Shown: one piece after another, positions 9,293 through 17,830 of the stretch
How positions within the stretch are numbered: position 1 is the stretch's first letter
Layout: every line of letters starts with the position of its first letter
DNA from: Dipteris shenzhenensis
Lineage: Eukaryota; Polypodiophyta; Polypodiopsida; Gleicheniales
Strand: one strand, 5' to 3'
DNA length: 64,000 nt
Assembly: GCA_047967505.1 (NCBI GenBank)
Contig: CM106539.1
Position numbers and translations under genes: made by a program
Notes under the pieces: generated by a model
The model's input: only the letters and a program-made list of their open reading frames with translations
Database searches by the model: none
What the model was told of the DNA's origin: nothing

Positions 9293-10153
9293 TCAGGGAG
9301 GAGGAGGGGGTGGGTGTGGTGGGTGTGCTGATGTTCCGGGGCTGTCTTCCTCGACTATGTCCATGAGGTTGCGGATGTCCTCGTATTTGGATTTATACCT
9401 GTGGTAGCCAGACCTGTAATGTTCACATCGAGATTTGAGAGCAGCATTTTCATCTTGCAGCCCATGGAAGTTGTCCTGCAACTTGGAATGTGAAACTTGG
9501 AGATGGTCTTTCGCCTCACAATTCTGCTTCATTTGACTCCGCACCACCTCCACCTGTTGATCCACAGTAAGCTTATCCACAGCCAGTGAGGTGTATCTGT
9601 CCTGTAGGGCGGCAAGCTCCTGCTGAATTTGAGCCTGTTGGGCTGAATGGTGGTCCTCCAAAACTTTCTTGGTGGCTGTCCACTCTGCCTCCTTTGCTAC
9701 AAGACTTTGCTGAAACTCATCGTGCTGAGTTTTCCACGCAGCCTCCCTTGCCTGTAGAATTGCTCCCCACTCCTCTTTTTTCATTTGCAATGTTGTATCC
9801 CATTCTTTATGCATGCTGGCTACCTGCTTCTCATGTTCCAAGCGGAGGTGTTGCTTCTGTGACAGACGCTTGCAAACCTGACCCGTAGTATTAAAGAGGG
9901 AGGCACCCATCTGAATGAAGCTGTCATCTATAATGCGCTGAGCCATATGAAGGGACCTTTTAACCCATGCATACCTGTCCCGATAGGTCATTCGGTCAGC
10001 CATGTCAATAAGTTCGCCATATTCCTCGAAGGCCGCTTTCATCCCCTCTTGCTCTGGGTCCTCGAGAGCTGCCACTGGAGCCAGTGTGTCGATGTCTAGG
10101 TAACAGCTTGGAGCTTGGGATACCTTCTTGTTGGAAGCGATTGTCTCTTGCAA
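9293..10153 (-). CDS. Gypsy-B extra ORF Z: coiled-coil protein
   Basis: A 286-codon ORF is the last before the 3' LTR. Residues ~65-265 are rich in Glu, Gln, Lys and Ala with heptad-like spacing (KEWDTTLQMKKEEWGAIL, QAQIQQELAALQDRYTSLA), predicting a long coiled coil. The protein ends in a run of prolines. No catalytic motif, signal peptide or membrane segment is visible, so it is not a conventional envelope protein. It overlaps the end of ORF Y by 58 bp in another frame, so Y and Z may be one protein split by a frameshift, or two proteins made by frameshifting. Function unknown; oligomerisation or particle interaction would fit a coiled coil (inference). Confidence 0.7.
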   Translation of the reverse strand: MQETIASNKKVSQAPSCYLDIDTLAPVAALEDPEQEGMKAAFEEYGELIDMADRMTYRDRYAWVKRSLHMAQRIIDDSFIQMGASLFNTTGQVCKRLSQKQHLRLEHEKQVASMHKEWDTTLQMKKEEWGAILQAREAAWKTQHDEFQQSLVAKEAEWTATKKVLEDHHSAQQAQIQQELAALQDRYTSLAVDKLTVDQQVEVVRSQMKQNCEAKDHLQVSHSKLQDNFHGLQDENAALKSRCEHYRSGYHRYKSKYEDIRNLMDIVEEDSPGTSAHPPHPPPPPP

Positions 10154-11667
10154 GGGAAGTGTGAAAATTTGGTCCAGGTGGCCTCATGGGTGAATAGATC
10201 TCCCGAGGAGGTTGCGAAGTAGGTATCCAACATATCATTTTGAGGAAGTGGAGGACAATCCGCTGGAAAAGGTATCTTACCCCCAGCAAAAATAACCTCG
10301 CCAGGTCGAGTTTCCAGTAAGTCCTGTCCAACAGCCTCCATACTTGGTTCAGGGGTCAGTCGTCGAGACACCCGGGGTGTGGTCTTCGCATCACCAGTGG
10401 CTCCCAAAGTAAGATTCAAGTTCAATAACCTGTGTTGTTCTGATGCCTCTCCATCAAGAGATTCCAAGACAGAGGTGCCTGCTGTCGTAACGGTGCCTGC
10501 TGCCGTAACTTCTGTCGAGGGATCCCCCGGAGTTGGGGGGTTAATGTGCATATCTTTGCACCCTACTGTCCCTGATGAGATGATCGGAGGGGAAATGGTC
10601 ATGACTGCGGGTGAGGTAAGCGGTAATGTCCTGCCATGGTGGGTGAGACCTGAGGAGGGGAGGGGAGTGACCGGAAGAACATCATCAGGGAAATCACAAT
10701 CTGCCTCGAAGGGGATGGATGGAGAGGCGACTCCTGCATGAGCAACTGATGGCAAAGCTCCAGAGGCTGGCCCAAGAGGGAATGGCTCAGAAACCTGTGC
10801 TATGGATGTGGGTGGAGCAAGAGTGGGAATGGGGATTGGAGATGCAGATGTGGGGGGAGCAAGAGTGGGAATGGGGACTGGAGATGCAGATGTGGGGGGA
10901 GCAAGAGTGGGAATGGGGACTGGAGAGGAAGAGAGGACAGAGACTGATGCAGCAGAGGCCGAGGATGCTGGGGCCGCACGAAGGGCCAGTGGAGCTGATC
11001 TCAAGTGGGGGATCATAAGAGCGGAGGGAGGGCGATGAGGAGAGGATGAAGTATGTGAAGGTGGAGGAAAAAGTGCAGGCGTTGCAGCCCGCCACTGGTG
11101 CAAGAGGTAGGTGAGGTGAGGTCCACAAGTACAGGTGTGTGTGCTTCGGCGTGTGCGATTTCGAACAGTCGCCTGGAATGTTGAATAAAAGAGGGATGCA
11201 AAATCATACTGAGTGATGGTGAAGAGAGCATTAAGAGCAGGACGGATACCTTTCGTGATGTAGTAATGCCCGGGTGCTGAATAGAAGCGAGTGAAGAAGT
11301 AGCGTGTGATCACTGCTTCTCTGCTTCCACCTTCCAAAACCTTTTTGCAATCATATCCCCTCCTGTTGGGTTTGCACTGTGAAAGGAATGAAAGGAGATG
11401 TGGTGAATCGTCGGAAGGAGGCTGAATAGGGAGAGCAGGGAGCCCCATGTATTGTGAGACCAAATTGGGTGTGAGAAGCTGCCTGGAGCCCATGAACTCA
11501 AAAGTGTCTGTGACATAGTCATAAGATCTGATGAATCCTGTACACAGTTCCACATCCACTGGAGGGAAGATGACCTTGTCGAACTCAGTTAGACTGAGGG
11601 TCTGGATCTCGGAAGATGTCAATACGGAGGATAGCTTGAGGTTCGGATCAAGAAGAGGTTTAAACAT
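10096..11667 (-). CDS. Gypsy-B extra ORF Y: unknown N-terminal domain plus Ser/Pro-rich linker
   Basis: A 523-codon ORF lies 3' of pol. Residues 1-~165 look globular, with FEFMGSRQLLTPNLVSQYMG followed by LP, then YDCKKVLEGGSREAVITRYF and ALFTITQYDFASLFYSTF. The pattern of a short strand, TPxxVxxxxGLP and a helical bundle resembles plant mobile / Transposase_32-type domains found in some plant gypsy elements; this is a weak resemblance by eye. Residues ~185-300 are Ser/Pro/Ala-rich with three 14-residue repeats (PVPIPTLAPPTSAS). The C-terminal third is low complexity. It sits where envelope-like ORFs occur in other gypsy elements, but no membrane segment is seen. The start may lie further upstream in the ORF X region, with intervening frameshifts. 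Confidence 0.65.
   Translation of the reverse strand: MFKPLLDPNLKLSSVLTSSEIQTLSLTEFDKVIFPPVDVELCTGFIRSYDYVTDTFEFMGSRQLLTPNLVSQYMGLPALPIQPPSDDSPHLLSFLSQCKPNRRGYDCKKVLEGGSREAVITRYFFTRFYSAPGHYYITKGIRPALNALFTITQYDFASLFYSTFQATVRNRTRRSTHTCTCGPHLTYLLHQWRAATPALFPPPSHTSSSPHRPPSALMIPHLRSAPLALRAAPASSASAASVSVLSSSPVPIPTLAPPTSASPVPIPTLAPPTSASPIPIPTLAPPTSIAQVSEPFPLGPASGALPSVAHAGVASPSIPFEADCDFPDDVLPVTPLPSSGLTHHGRTLPLTSPAVMTISPPIISSGTVGCKDMHINPPTPGDPSTEVTAAGTVTTAGTSVLESLDGEASEQHRLLNLNLTLGATGDAKTTPRVSRRLTPEPSMEAVGQDLLETRPGEVIFAGGKIPFPADCPPLPQNDMLDTYFATSSGDLFTHEATWTKFSHFPCKRQSLPTRRYPKLQAVT
10803..10928. repeat. 42-bp minisatellite, three copies, inside ORF Y
   Basis: Three near-identical 42-bp units built on GAGCAAGAGTGGGAATGGGG. 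Since 42 is a multiple of three they keep the frame of ORF Y and encode a repeated Pro/Thr/Ala-rich 14-mer. Confidence 0.85.
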
Positions 11668-11808
11668 AACCCGAATGTGGGAGAGGGGAGGAGTGGTTAC
11701 CGAAGGGCTCTATATCTCCGTTGGCCCACCCGACCCTTCTGAATGTGGTCTCCATGCAGAGGGGGTGTAATCTGAGCCCCCATGGTCAGAAGAGGAGGCA
11801 CTGGAGCT

Positions 11809-12153
11809 CTAAGAGTGGAAAAGAACCCCCCGCTGCTGTCTTGATTGCGGTGGCTCTCCATCCGAGATGATAATGATCTCCGGACCAAGATGGGAATGTA
11901 TCACTGATGAAGTCGGTCCTGCTAATGAAGTCGGCCCTACCGATGAAGTTGGCCTTGCTGATGAAAGTAGCTCTGCTGATGAAGACGGCCTAGCTGATGT
12001 AGTCGGCCCTGCTGAGGCTGTAGGCATGGATGAGGTCATGTGCACTGCAGAGGCTGCCTGAGACGTCATGGCGGTATAGAAAGGAATGAAGAGCTTATCT
12101 CTGGGCAACCGTGGCTTATACTTGGACTTCTTCTCGAGCATGAAGAAGAACAA
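11809..12153 (-). CDS. Gypsy-B extra ORF X: Ser/Ala/Thr-rich, SIM-like motif
   Basis: A 114-codon ORF upstream of ORF Y in element sense. The N terminus is basic (EKKSKYKPRLPRDKLFIPFY), followed by repeats of the type SARPTSS/AGPTSS. Near residue 90 is EIIIISDGE, a run of four Ile followed by acidic residues, which matches the general form of a SUMO-interaction motif. Stops and frame changes between 11697 and 11809 separate it from ORF Y. It could be the 5' part of one long ORF X-Y-Z that has decayed. Function unknown. Confidence 0.5.
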   Translation of the reverse strand: MFFFMLEKKSKYKPRLPRDKLFIPFYTAMTSQAASAVHMTSSMPTASAGPTTSARPSSSAELLSSARPTSSVGPTSLAGPTSSVIHSHLGPEIIIISDGEPPQSRQQRGVLFHS

Positions 12154-12509
12154 GAGGTAAAGTGTAAGCTAATGAGGAAGCAGGAAAGGAAGCTGATGAC
12201 GAAGCAGGAAGGTGAGTGATGACAAGGCAAGAAAGGAAGCAGGAAGGGAAGGGGAGCTGGTGACGAGGTAGGGGAGCTGTTGTCGAGGGCTTGAAGCAGG
12301 AAGGGAAGGGGAGATGGTGACGAGGTAGGGGGGCTATTGTCGAGGTGTTGGCAAGCCCGCTGAGATAGAACGAGATAGTGGGGCAGGTGGTGACAAGAGG
12401 GGGAGCTGATGGTGATGAGAAGGGAAGCTGATGGAGAAGCACGGAGGCTAGAAAGGAAGCAGGAAAGGAAGGGGTGTTAATGACGAGGCAAGAAGGAAGT
12501 TGGCCAGAT
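12154..12509. repeat. Purine-rich degenerate repeats
   Basis: The plus strand is almost all G and A with recurring AGCAGGAAGGGAAGGGGAG and GGTGACGAGGTAGGGG blocks. Open frames on both strands result from the composition. No gene called. Confidence 0.6.
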
Positions 12510-12690
12510 GATAACGAGAAGGGGAGTCGATGACGAGGTCCAGAGAGGAAGCTGGCGAGGTGCTAGTGAGGAGGGGAGCTGGCCAGGTGATAACGAGAAG
12601 GGGAGTCGATGACGAGGTCCAGAGAGGAAGCTGGCGAGGTGCTAGTGAGGAGGGGAGCTGGTTAGGTGATAACGAGAAGGGAGAAGGAGA
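12510..12690. repeat. 79-bp tandem repeat
   Basis: GATAACGAGAAGGGGAGTCG starts at 12510, again at 12589 and, in truncated form, at 12668. The first two copies are nearly identical, indicating recent duplication. Confidence 0.9.
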
Positions 12691-13376
12691 ATTGCGATGG
12701 AGGGAGGGCTGCAGGAGAAGGCTGCAGGGGAGAATTGCGATGGAGGGAGGACTGCAGGAGAAGGCGCTGGAGGGGAGGCTACAGGCTGCTGTAGGATGGC
12801 GATGGAGGGAGAGCTGTAGGATGGCAATGAAGGGAGAGTTGCACGAGAAGGCTGCAGGAGAACTGCAATGGAGGGAGGCTGCAGGAGAAGGCACTGGAGG
12901 GGAGGCTGCAGGGCTGCTGTAGGATGGCGATGGAGGGAGAGCTGTAGGATGGCGATGGAGGGAGAGTTGCAGGAGAGGCGATGGAGGGAGAGCTGTAGGA
13001 TGGCGATGGAGGGAGAGCTGCAGGAGAAGGCTGCAGGAGAATTGCGATGGAGGGAGGACTGCAGGAGAAGGCGCTGGAGGGGAGGCTGCAGGGCTGCTGT
13101 AGGATGGCGCTGGAGGGAGAGTTGTAGGATGGCGATGGAGGGAGAGTTGCAGGAGAAGGTTGCAGGAGAACTGCGATGGAGGGAGGCTGCAGGAGAAGGC
13201 GCTGGAGGGGAGGCTGCAGGGCTGCTGTAGGATGGCGATGGAGGGAGAGCTGTAGGATGGCGATGGAGGGAGAGCTGCAGGAGAGGCGATGGAGGGAGAG
13301 CTGTAGGATGGCGATGGAGGGAGAGCTGCAGGAGAAGGCTGCAGGAGAATTGCGATGGAGGGAGGCGGTGAAAGCG
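12690..13376. repeat. GCGATGGAGGGAGAGCTG minisatellite with higher-order units
   Basis: Short units based on ATGGCGATGGAGGGAGAGCT (about 24 bp) alternate with GCAGGAGAAGGC(T/G)GCAG blocks and recur as a higher-order unit of roughly 125 bp. Almost every frame is open on both strands, so apparent long ORFs here are artefacts. The plus strand is strongly purine-rich. Confidence 0.85.
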
Positions 13377-13488
13377 GCAAGAGGTGACCTAGGGTGAACA
13401 GGGGAGGAACAAGCGGTGACATAAGGAGGAGCATAGGTGACAGAGAGTGAGCTTGGGGGGTGACATAGGAATGAACAGGGGTGAACTC
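13377..13488. repeat. GTGAAC minisatellite, left block
   Basis: Degenerate units of the GGGTGACxTAGGxGTGAACA type continue the array at 15762-17320. The two blocks are split by Copia-C. Confidence 0.7.
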
Positions 13489-14885
13489 CCATGCGCAAAC
13501 ATAGCAGCTTTCACCTCAGGCATATCAACATCCAAGGTGAACATTCTGCCATTTTTGTTGCCTTTCGCAACCAAGCGGCACTTATTTTTCAAGTCCTCAA
13601 CAAAGCATCCATCAGGATTAAATCTAACCTGCAGACCTTGCTCAACCATCTGGCCAACTGAAACCAGGTTCTTAGTGATTTTTGGAACATGAAGTACATC
13701 TGCCAAGTACTTTGTTTTGCCATCCTGCATAGCCAATGGCACTTTACCAACCTGCGTAATTGGGTGCGCAGTATCATCACCTGTTTCAACATAACCTAGC
13801 TTATCCAAATTTCTAACATCATGAAACCACTCACCATGACTGGTCATGTGGTTAGAGGCACCTGAATCAACATACCAAACATCATTGCAAGCTGCAGCAT
13901 CTCCTGACATGGAGTTAACCATATGCTGCATCACAAAAAGGTGCTCATTTCTGTCGTCACCATGCCCACTTGATGATGCATAGTTGCTTTGCTGCAACTT
14001 CCCACTTTTGATGTCATTCTGTTTTTTATAGCATGTATTCTCCTTGTGTCCAGGCTTTCCACAATAATAGCATTCTGTGCTGCTATTTACTTGCTGGTTC
14101 CTTTGCCATGAACCACGGCCTCTTTGGCTCCCCCTGCCTCTAGAACTACCACGTTCTCCTCCATAGGACTGGTTTTCCTGTTGTTGCTGTTGGTTCTGAT
14201 TTCCTACACGGCCACCAAAACGGCCTCTTCCTCTACCCCTGCCTCTACCTGTATTCGAGTAGAAAGCAGTCTCTTGAGAAGTTGAGGTGGCTGAACCACC
14301 ATTCCTTTGCTCTTCACTCAGCAAAAGAGCAATAAGTTCCTGAAAATCAGGAAATGTTTCACGGACTCCAATGGATGTCCGAAACTGTGCATAATCTTTC
14401 CCAAGACCATTCAAGGTCACGGACACTAAGTCCTCATCATCAACAGGTGCTCCAATGGAGGCAAGGGAATCTGCAAGGCCTTTCACCTTCAAGGAATACT
14501 CATTTATATTCATATTTTTCCTTTGCACATTGTGCAACTCCTGCTTTAGCTGCATCTTTCGTGCTTTGGTATTTGTGCTATACAGCTTCACCAATGTATC
14601 CCATGCCTCCTTAGGTGTCTCTACATCCTGTATATGCACAATCATAGAATCTGAAATGCTAACAGACAGCCAATACAAGCATTTTCTGGCTTTTTCATGC
14701 CATTCTTTAAAGGCCTTCAATTCAGCAGGAGTGGGAGCAGCACCCAACACTGGTTCTGCAGTTTCACCACTGATGTACTCCCAAACTCCCTTTCCCATAA
14801 GGAAGTTTGTCATCCTGAACTTCCATGCTTGGAAGTTGTTCTTGTCAAGCTTCTCACTGACAATGGTAGACAGATTCTCAGACAT
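13489..14885 (-). pseudogene. Copia-C gag-protease, truncated in GAG-pre-integrase
   Basis: The start Met of MSENLSTIVSEKLDKNNF is chosen at 14885, because an upstream Met nine codons earlier lacks the usual gag opening. The gag domain (NFQAWKFRMTNFLMGKGVW, then WLSVSISDSMIVHIQ) is followed by a Gly/Arg/Gln-rich segment, a CCHC knuckle CYYCGKPGHKENTC (about 270 codons in) and the protease DSGASNHMTS. Coding similarity ends at AAMFAHG, near the start of the GAG-pre-integrase region. The open frame runs on into minisatellite until 13389, which is read-through, not native sequence. Gag and protease look intact, but integrase, reverse transcriptase and RNase H are absent, so any mobility would need help in trans. 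Confidence 0.85.
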
Positions 14886-14912
14886 TTTACAAATCACGAA
14901 TTGCAACAGCAA

Positions 14913-15450
14913 CCTGTAAACATAGCAAATGCCTCACAAGGGCAAATTGCAAAACTTCTGCAAACAGCCTCACAGGGGCAGATCCGCAACACTGACAAAA
15001 GTGGTATTTCACCACACAGTCACTTCCTAGTGACGATTTTGCATCAACAGGCAACAGGCATGAATCTGCAACTCCCAATATCTCTGCACACAGGTATACG
15101 ATGCAATTTCTGTGGCACCTTTCCACCGACTAGCCGCGCAGTGGTCGCACAGCGAAAAACAGGGCCTTTTTCTAAGTACCTGTGAAGAACTTCCGCCTTC
15201 AAAACGGGCCCCGAAACAGCCTCAAATCAGAAAAATAAAGTCACCAAATGCTTCACCCTGTCCCGCAGCATATACTGCGCTCTCGCCACACCGCGAAGGG
15301 CCTCTCAATCTGAAACAGTGCACTCCTGCACTTTTGGCTGTGCTACCTGCAGAGATTTGCTCCCAAACTCGAAATAGGAAAGCTACACTGGTCCTCTTAC
15401 TAGGACACCACAAACTTGGCTTGCTTTCTTGAGCTCCTTACCACGAACAA
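14913..15450 (-). other. Copia-C leader
   Basis: About 540 bp between primer site and gag. There are no stable coding motifs. Several CACAGGGGCAGATC-like short repeats occur at 14930-15000. Confidence 0.5.
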
Positions 15451-15463
15451 GGCTCTGATACCA
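15451..15463 (-). other. Copia-C primer binding site
   Basis: On the minus strand TGGTATCAGAGCC directly follows the LTR end TTTACA. It is complementary to initiator tRNA-Met. Confidence 0.9.
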
Positions 15464-15761
15464 TGTAAAGAATAAGGGAGAGAGATAGGAGACTCAAGTT
15501 CAGCTTTCTTCACAACACACAAAAGAGAGAGGACACAAGGTTGGAAGGTGAAGCCTTTCTTCACTTTTGCACACAACAACAATACAATAGAAGAGGGAAA
15601 TACCCTATATGTCAAAACCTAGAATACGTGGTTCATATGTGAACCCAAACCAAAAACATACGTGGTAGTCTAACTACACCACGAGTACAACTAACATAGG
15701 CGGTGACATAAATGATAGTCATCTAGGAGATATATCGAGGGTAGAGCTTGATATCTCAACA
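15464..15761 (-). repeat. Copia-C 5' LTR
   Basis: 298 bp, starting TGTTGAGATATC and ending TTTACA on the minus strand, abutting the primer site. It is the only LTR of this element in the window. Confidence 0.85.
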
Positions 15762-17320
15762 GGGTGACGTAGGAGTGAACATGGGTGACAGAGAGGTCAA
15801 CATGGGGGTTGACATAGGAGTGAACAGGGGTGACCTGGAGGTGAACATGGGTGACAGAGAGGTGAACATGGGGATTTGACAGAGGAGTGAACAGGGGTGA
15901 CCTAGAGGTGAACAAGGGTGACCTGGAGGTGAACATGGGTAACAGAGAGGTGAACATGGGGAGTTGACATAGGAGTGAACAGGGGTGACCTAGGAGTGAA
16001 GAGGGGTAACCTGGAGGTGAACATGGGTGACAGAGAGGTAAACATGGGGATTTGACAGAGGAGTGAACAGGGGTGACCTAGAGGTGAATAGGGGTGACCT
16101 AGGAGTGAACATGGGTGACAGAGAGGTGAACATGGGGAGTTGACATAGGAGTGAACAGGGGTGACCTGGAGGTGAACAGGGGTGACCTAGGAGTGAACAT
16201 GGGTGACCTAGGAGTGAACATGGGTGACAGAGAGGTCAACATGGGGGTTGACATAGGAGTGAACAGGGGTGACCTGGAGGTGAATAGGGGTGACCTGGAG
16301 GTGAACATGGGTGACAGAGAAGTGAACATGGGGAATTGACCTGGGAGTGAACAGGGGTGACCTGGGAGTGAACATAGGTGACCTAGGAGTGAACATGGGT
16401 GACAGAGAGGTGAACGTGGGGAGTTGACAGAGGAGTGAACAGGGGTGACCTAGAGGTGAATATGGGTGACCTAGGAGTGAACATGGGGGACAGAGGTGAA
16501 CATGGGGAGTTGACATAGGAGTGAACAGGAGTTGACATAGGAGTGAACAGGGGTGACCTGGGAGTGAACATGGGTGACAGAGAGGTGAACATGGGGATTT
16601 GACAGAGGAGTGAACAGGGGTGACCTAGAGGTAAACAAGGGTGACCTAGAGGTGAACATGGGTGACAGAGAGGTGAACATGGGGATTTGACAGAGGAGTG
16701 AACAGGGGTGACCTAGAGTTGAACAAGGGTGACCTGGAGGTGAACATGGGTGACAGAGAGGTGAACATGGGGATTTGACAGAGGAGTGAACAAGGGTGAC
16801 CTAGAGGTGAACAAGGGTGACCTGGAGGTGAACATGGGTGACAGAGAGGTGAACATGGGGAGTTGACAGAGGAGTGAACAGGGGTGACCTGGGAGTGAAC
16901 AAGGGTGACCTGGAGGTGAACATGGGTGATAGAGAGGTGAACATGGGGAGTTGACAGAGGAGTGAACAGGGGTGACCTGGGAGTGAACAAGGGTGACCTG
17001 GGAGTGAACAAGGGTGACCTGGAGGTGAACATGGGTGACAGAGAGGTGAACATGGGGAGTTGACATAGGAGTGAATAGGGGTGACCTAGGAGTGAAGAGG
17101 GGTGACCTGGAGGTGAACATGGGTGACAGAGAGGTGAACCTGAGTGACATGGGAGTGAACAAGGGTGACCTGGAGGTGAACATGGGTGACAGAGAGGTGA
17201 ACATGGGGAGTTGACATCGGAGTGAACAGGGCTGACCTAGAAGTGAAGAGGGGTGACCTGGAGGTGAACATGGGTGACAGAGAGGTGAACCTGAGTGACA
17301 GAGAAGTGAAGAAGGATTAA
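15762..17320. repeat. ~21-bp GTGAAC minisatellite array
   Basis: Roughly 1.56 kb of tandem 19-24-bp units such as GGGTGACCTGGAGGTGAACA, GGGTGACAGAGAGGTGAACA and GGGGAGTTGACATAGGAGTG, arranged in repeating higher-order groups of three to five. It replaces the C-terminal part of the Gypsy-B integrase. ORFs of the type SPLFTPRSPLF are by-products. Confidence 0.9.
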
Positions 17321-17830
17321 AGAGGAGGGTGTGTCAGAGAAGGCAAGGGCTATCTCCGTCTTGCCAGAGAAGGAAAACTCAGTTTTTATTGGTCTCTCAC
17401 CAAAGAGTGCAACGGGGTAGAGAGTAGAAGCTTGACGATGATGTTCATCCATCTCTGCCATGACCCTAGTGGTCTTCATGTGGAACTCATAGGGCATAAC
17501 CGCCTCCAAGCCGTAACTAGCTGGAAGGGTGAATATCCAGTGCTAGCCTTGTATGCGGTTCTATAAGCAAAAAGAGCAGCTGGTAGTAGAATATCCCAAT
17601 CTGCCAAGGAATGAAGGCATAACCGAGCCACAATATGAGACATGGTCCGATTGGAGCTCTCGGCCAAACCATTGGCTCGAGGGTAGTATGAACTAGAGGT
17701 CTTGTGAACAATTTACAGTTGGGTGATGAGGTCAGCGATGACATCATTGAGAAAGTGGGTACCTCTATCACTCATCAATTCCACAGGACATCCAAACCTA
17801 GAAATGATTTGATCATACAAGAATGAGGCC
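17321..17830 (-). pseudogene. Gypsy-B integrase core, frameshifted
   Basis: The integrase continues here in pieces on different frames: SDRGTHF (second catalytic Asp, about 17745), ANGLAESSNRTM (catalytic Glu, about 17660), then AALFAYRTAYKASTGYSPF and the GLEAVMPYEFH block typical of the core's end. At least two frame changes are needed between 17830 and 17470. The C-terminal domain is lost into minisatellite at about 17320. All three DDE residues are still readable across frames, but no continuous protein can be made. Confidence 0.8.

Larger units (their letters stand above)
13489..15761 (-). mobile_element. Copia-C: truncated copia fragment nested in minisatellite
   Basis: A minus-strand copia element retains the 5' LTR, primer site, leader, gag and protease, and then stops abruptly at about 13489, where minisatellite resumes. 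No 3' LTR or pol remainder is present. Minisatellite of the same type lies on both sides, so the element either inserted there and lost its 3' part, or was cut by array turnover. Confidence 0.85.

Noticed and set aside
9293-12153. Envelope (env) gene of an endogenous retrovirus-like element
   Set aside because: Position fits, but there is no signal peptide, transmembrane segment or fusion-type region.
12448-13498. Long open frames of Ser/Pro/Leu or Gly/Arg/Glu type on both strands
   Set aside because: They lie in stop-poor minisatellite; every frame is open because the unit lacks stop codons. No domain.
15691-17271. Repeated SPLFTPRSPLF-type open frames
   Set aside because: Products of the ~21-bp minisatellite, with no independent coding evidence.
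15762-17320. CRISPR-like array of regular short repeats
   Set aside because: Units are contiguous and diverged, without unique spacers, in a plant-type genome next to retroelement genes.
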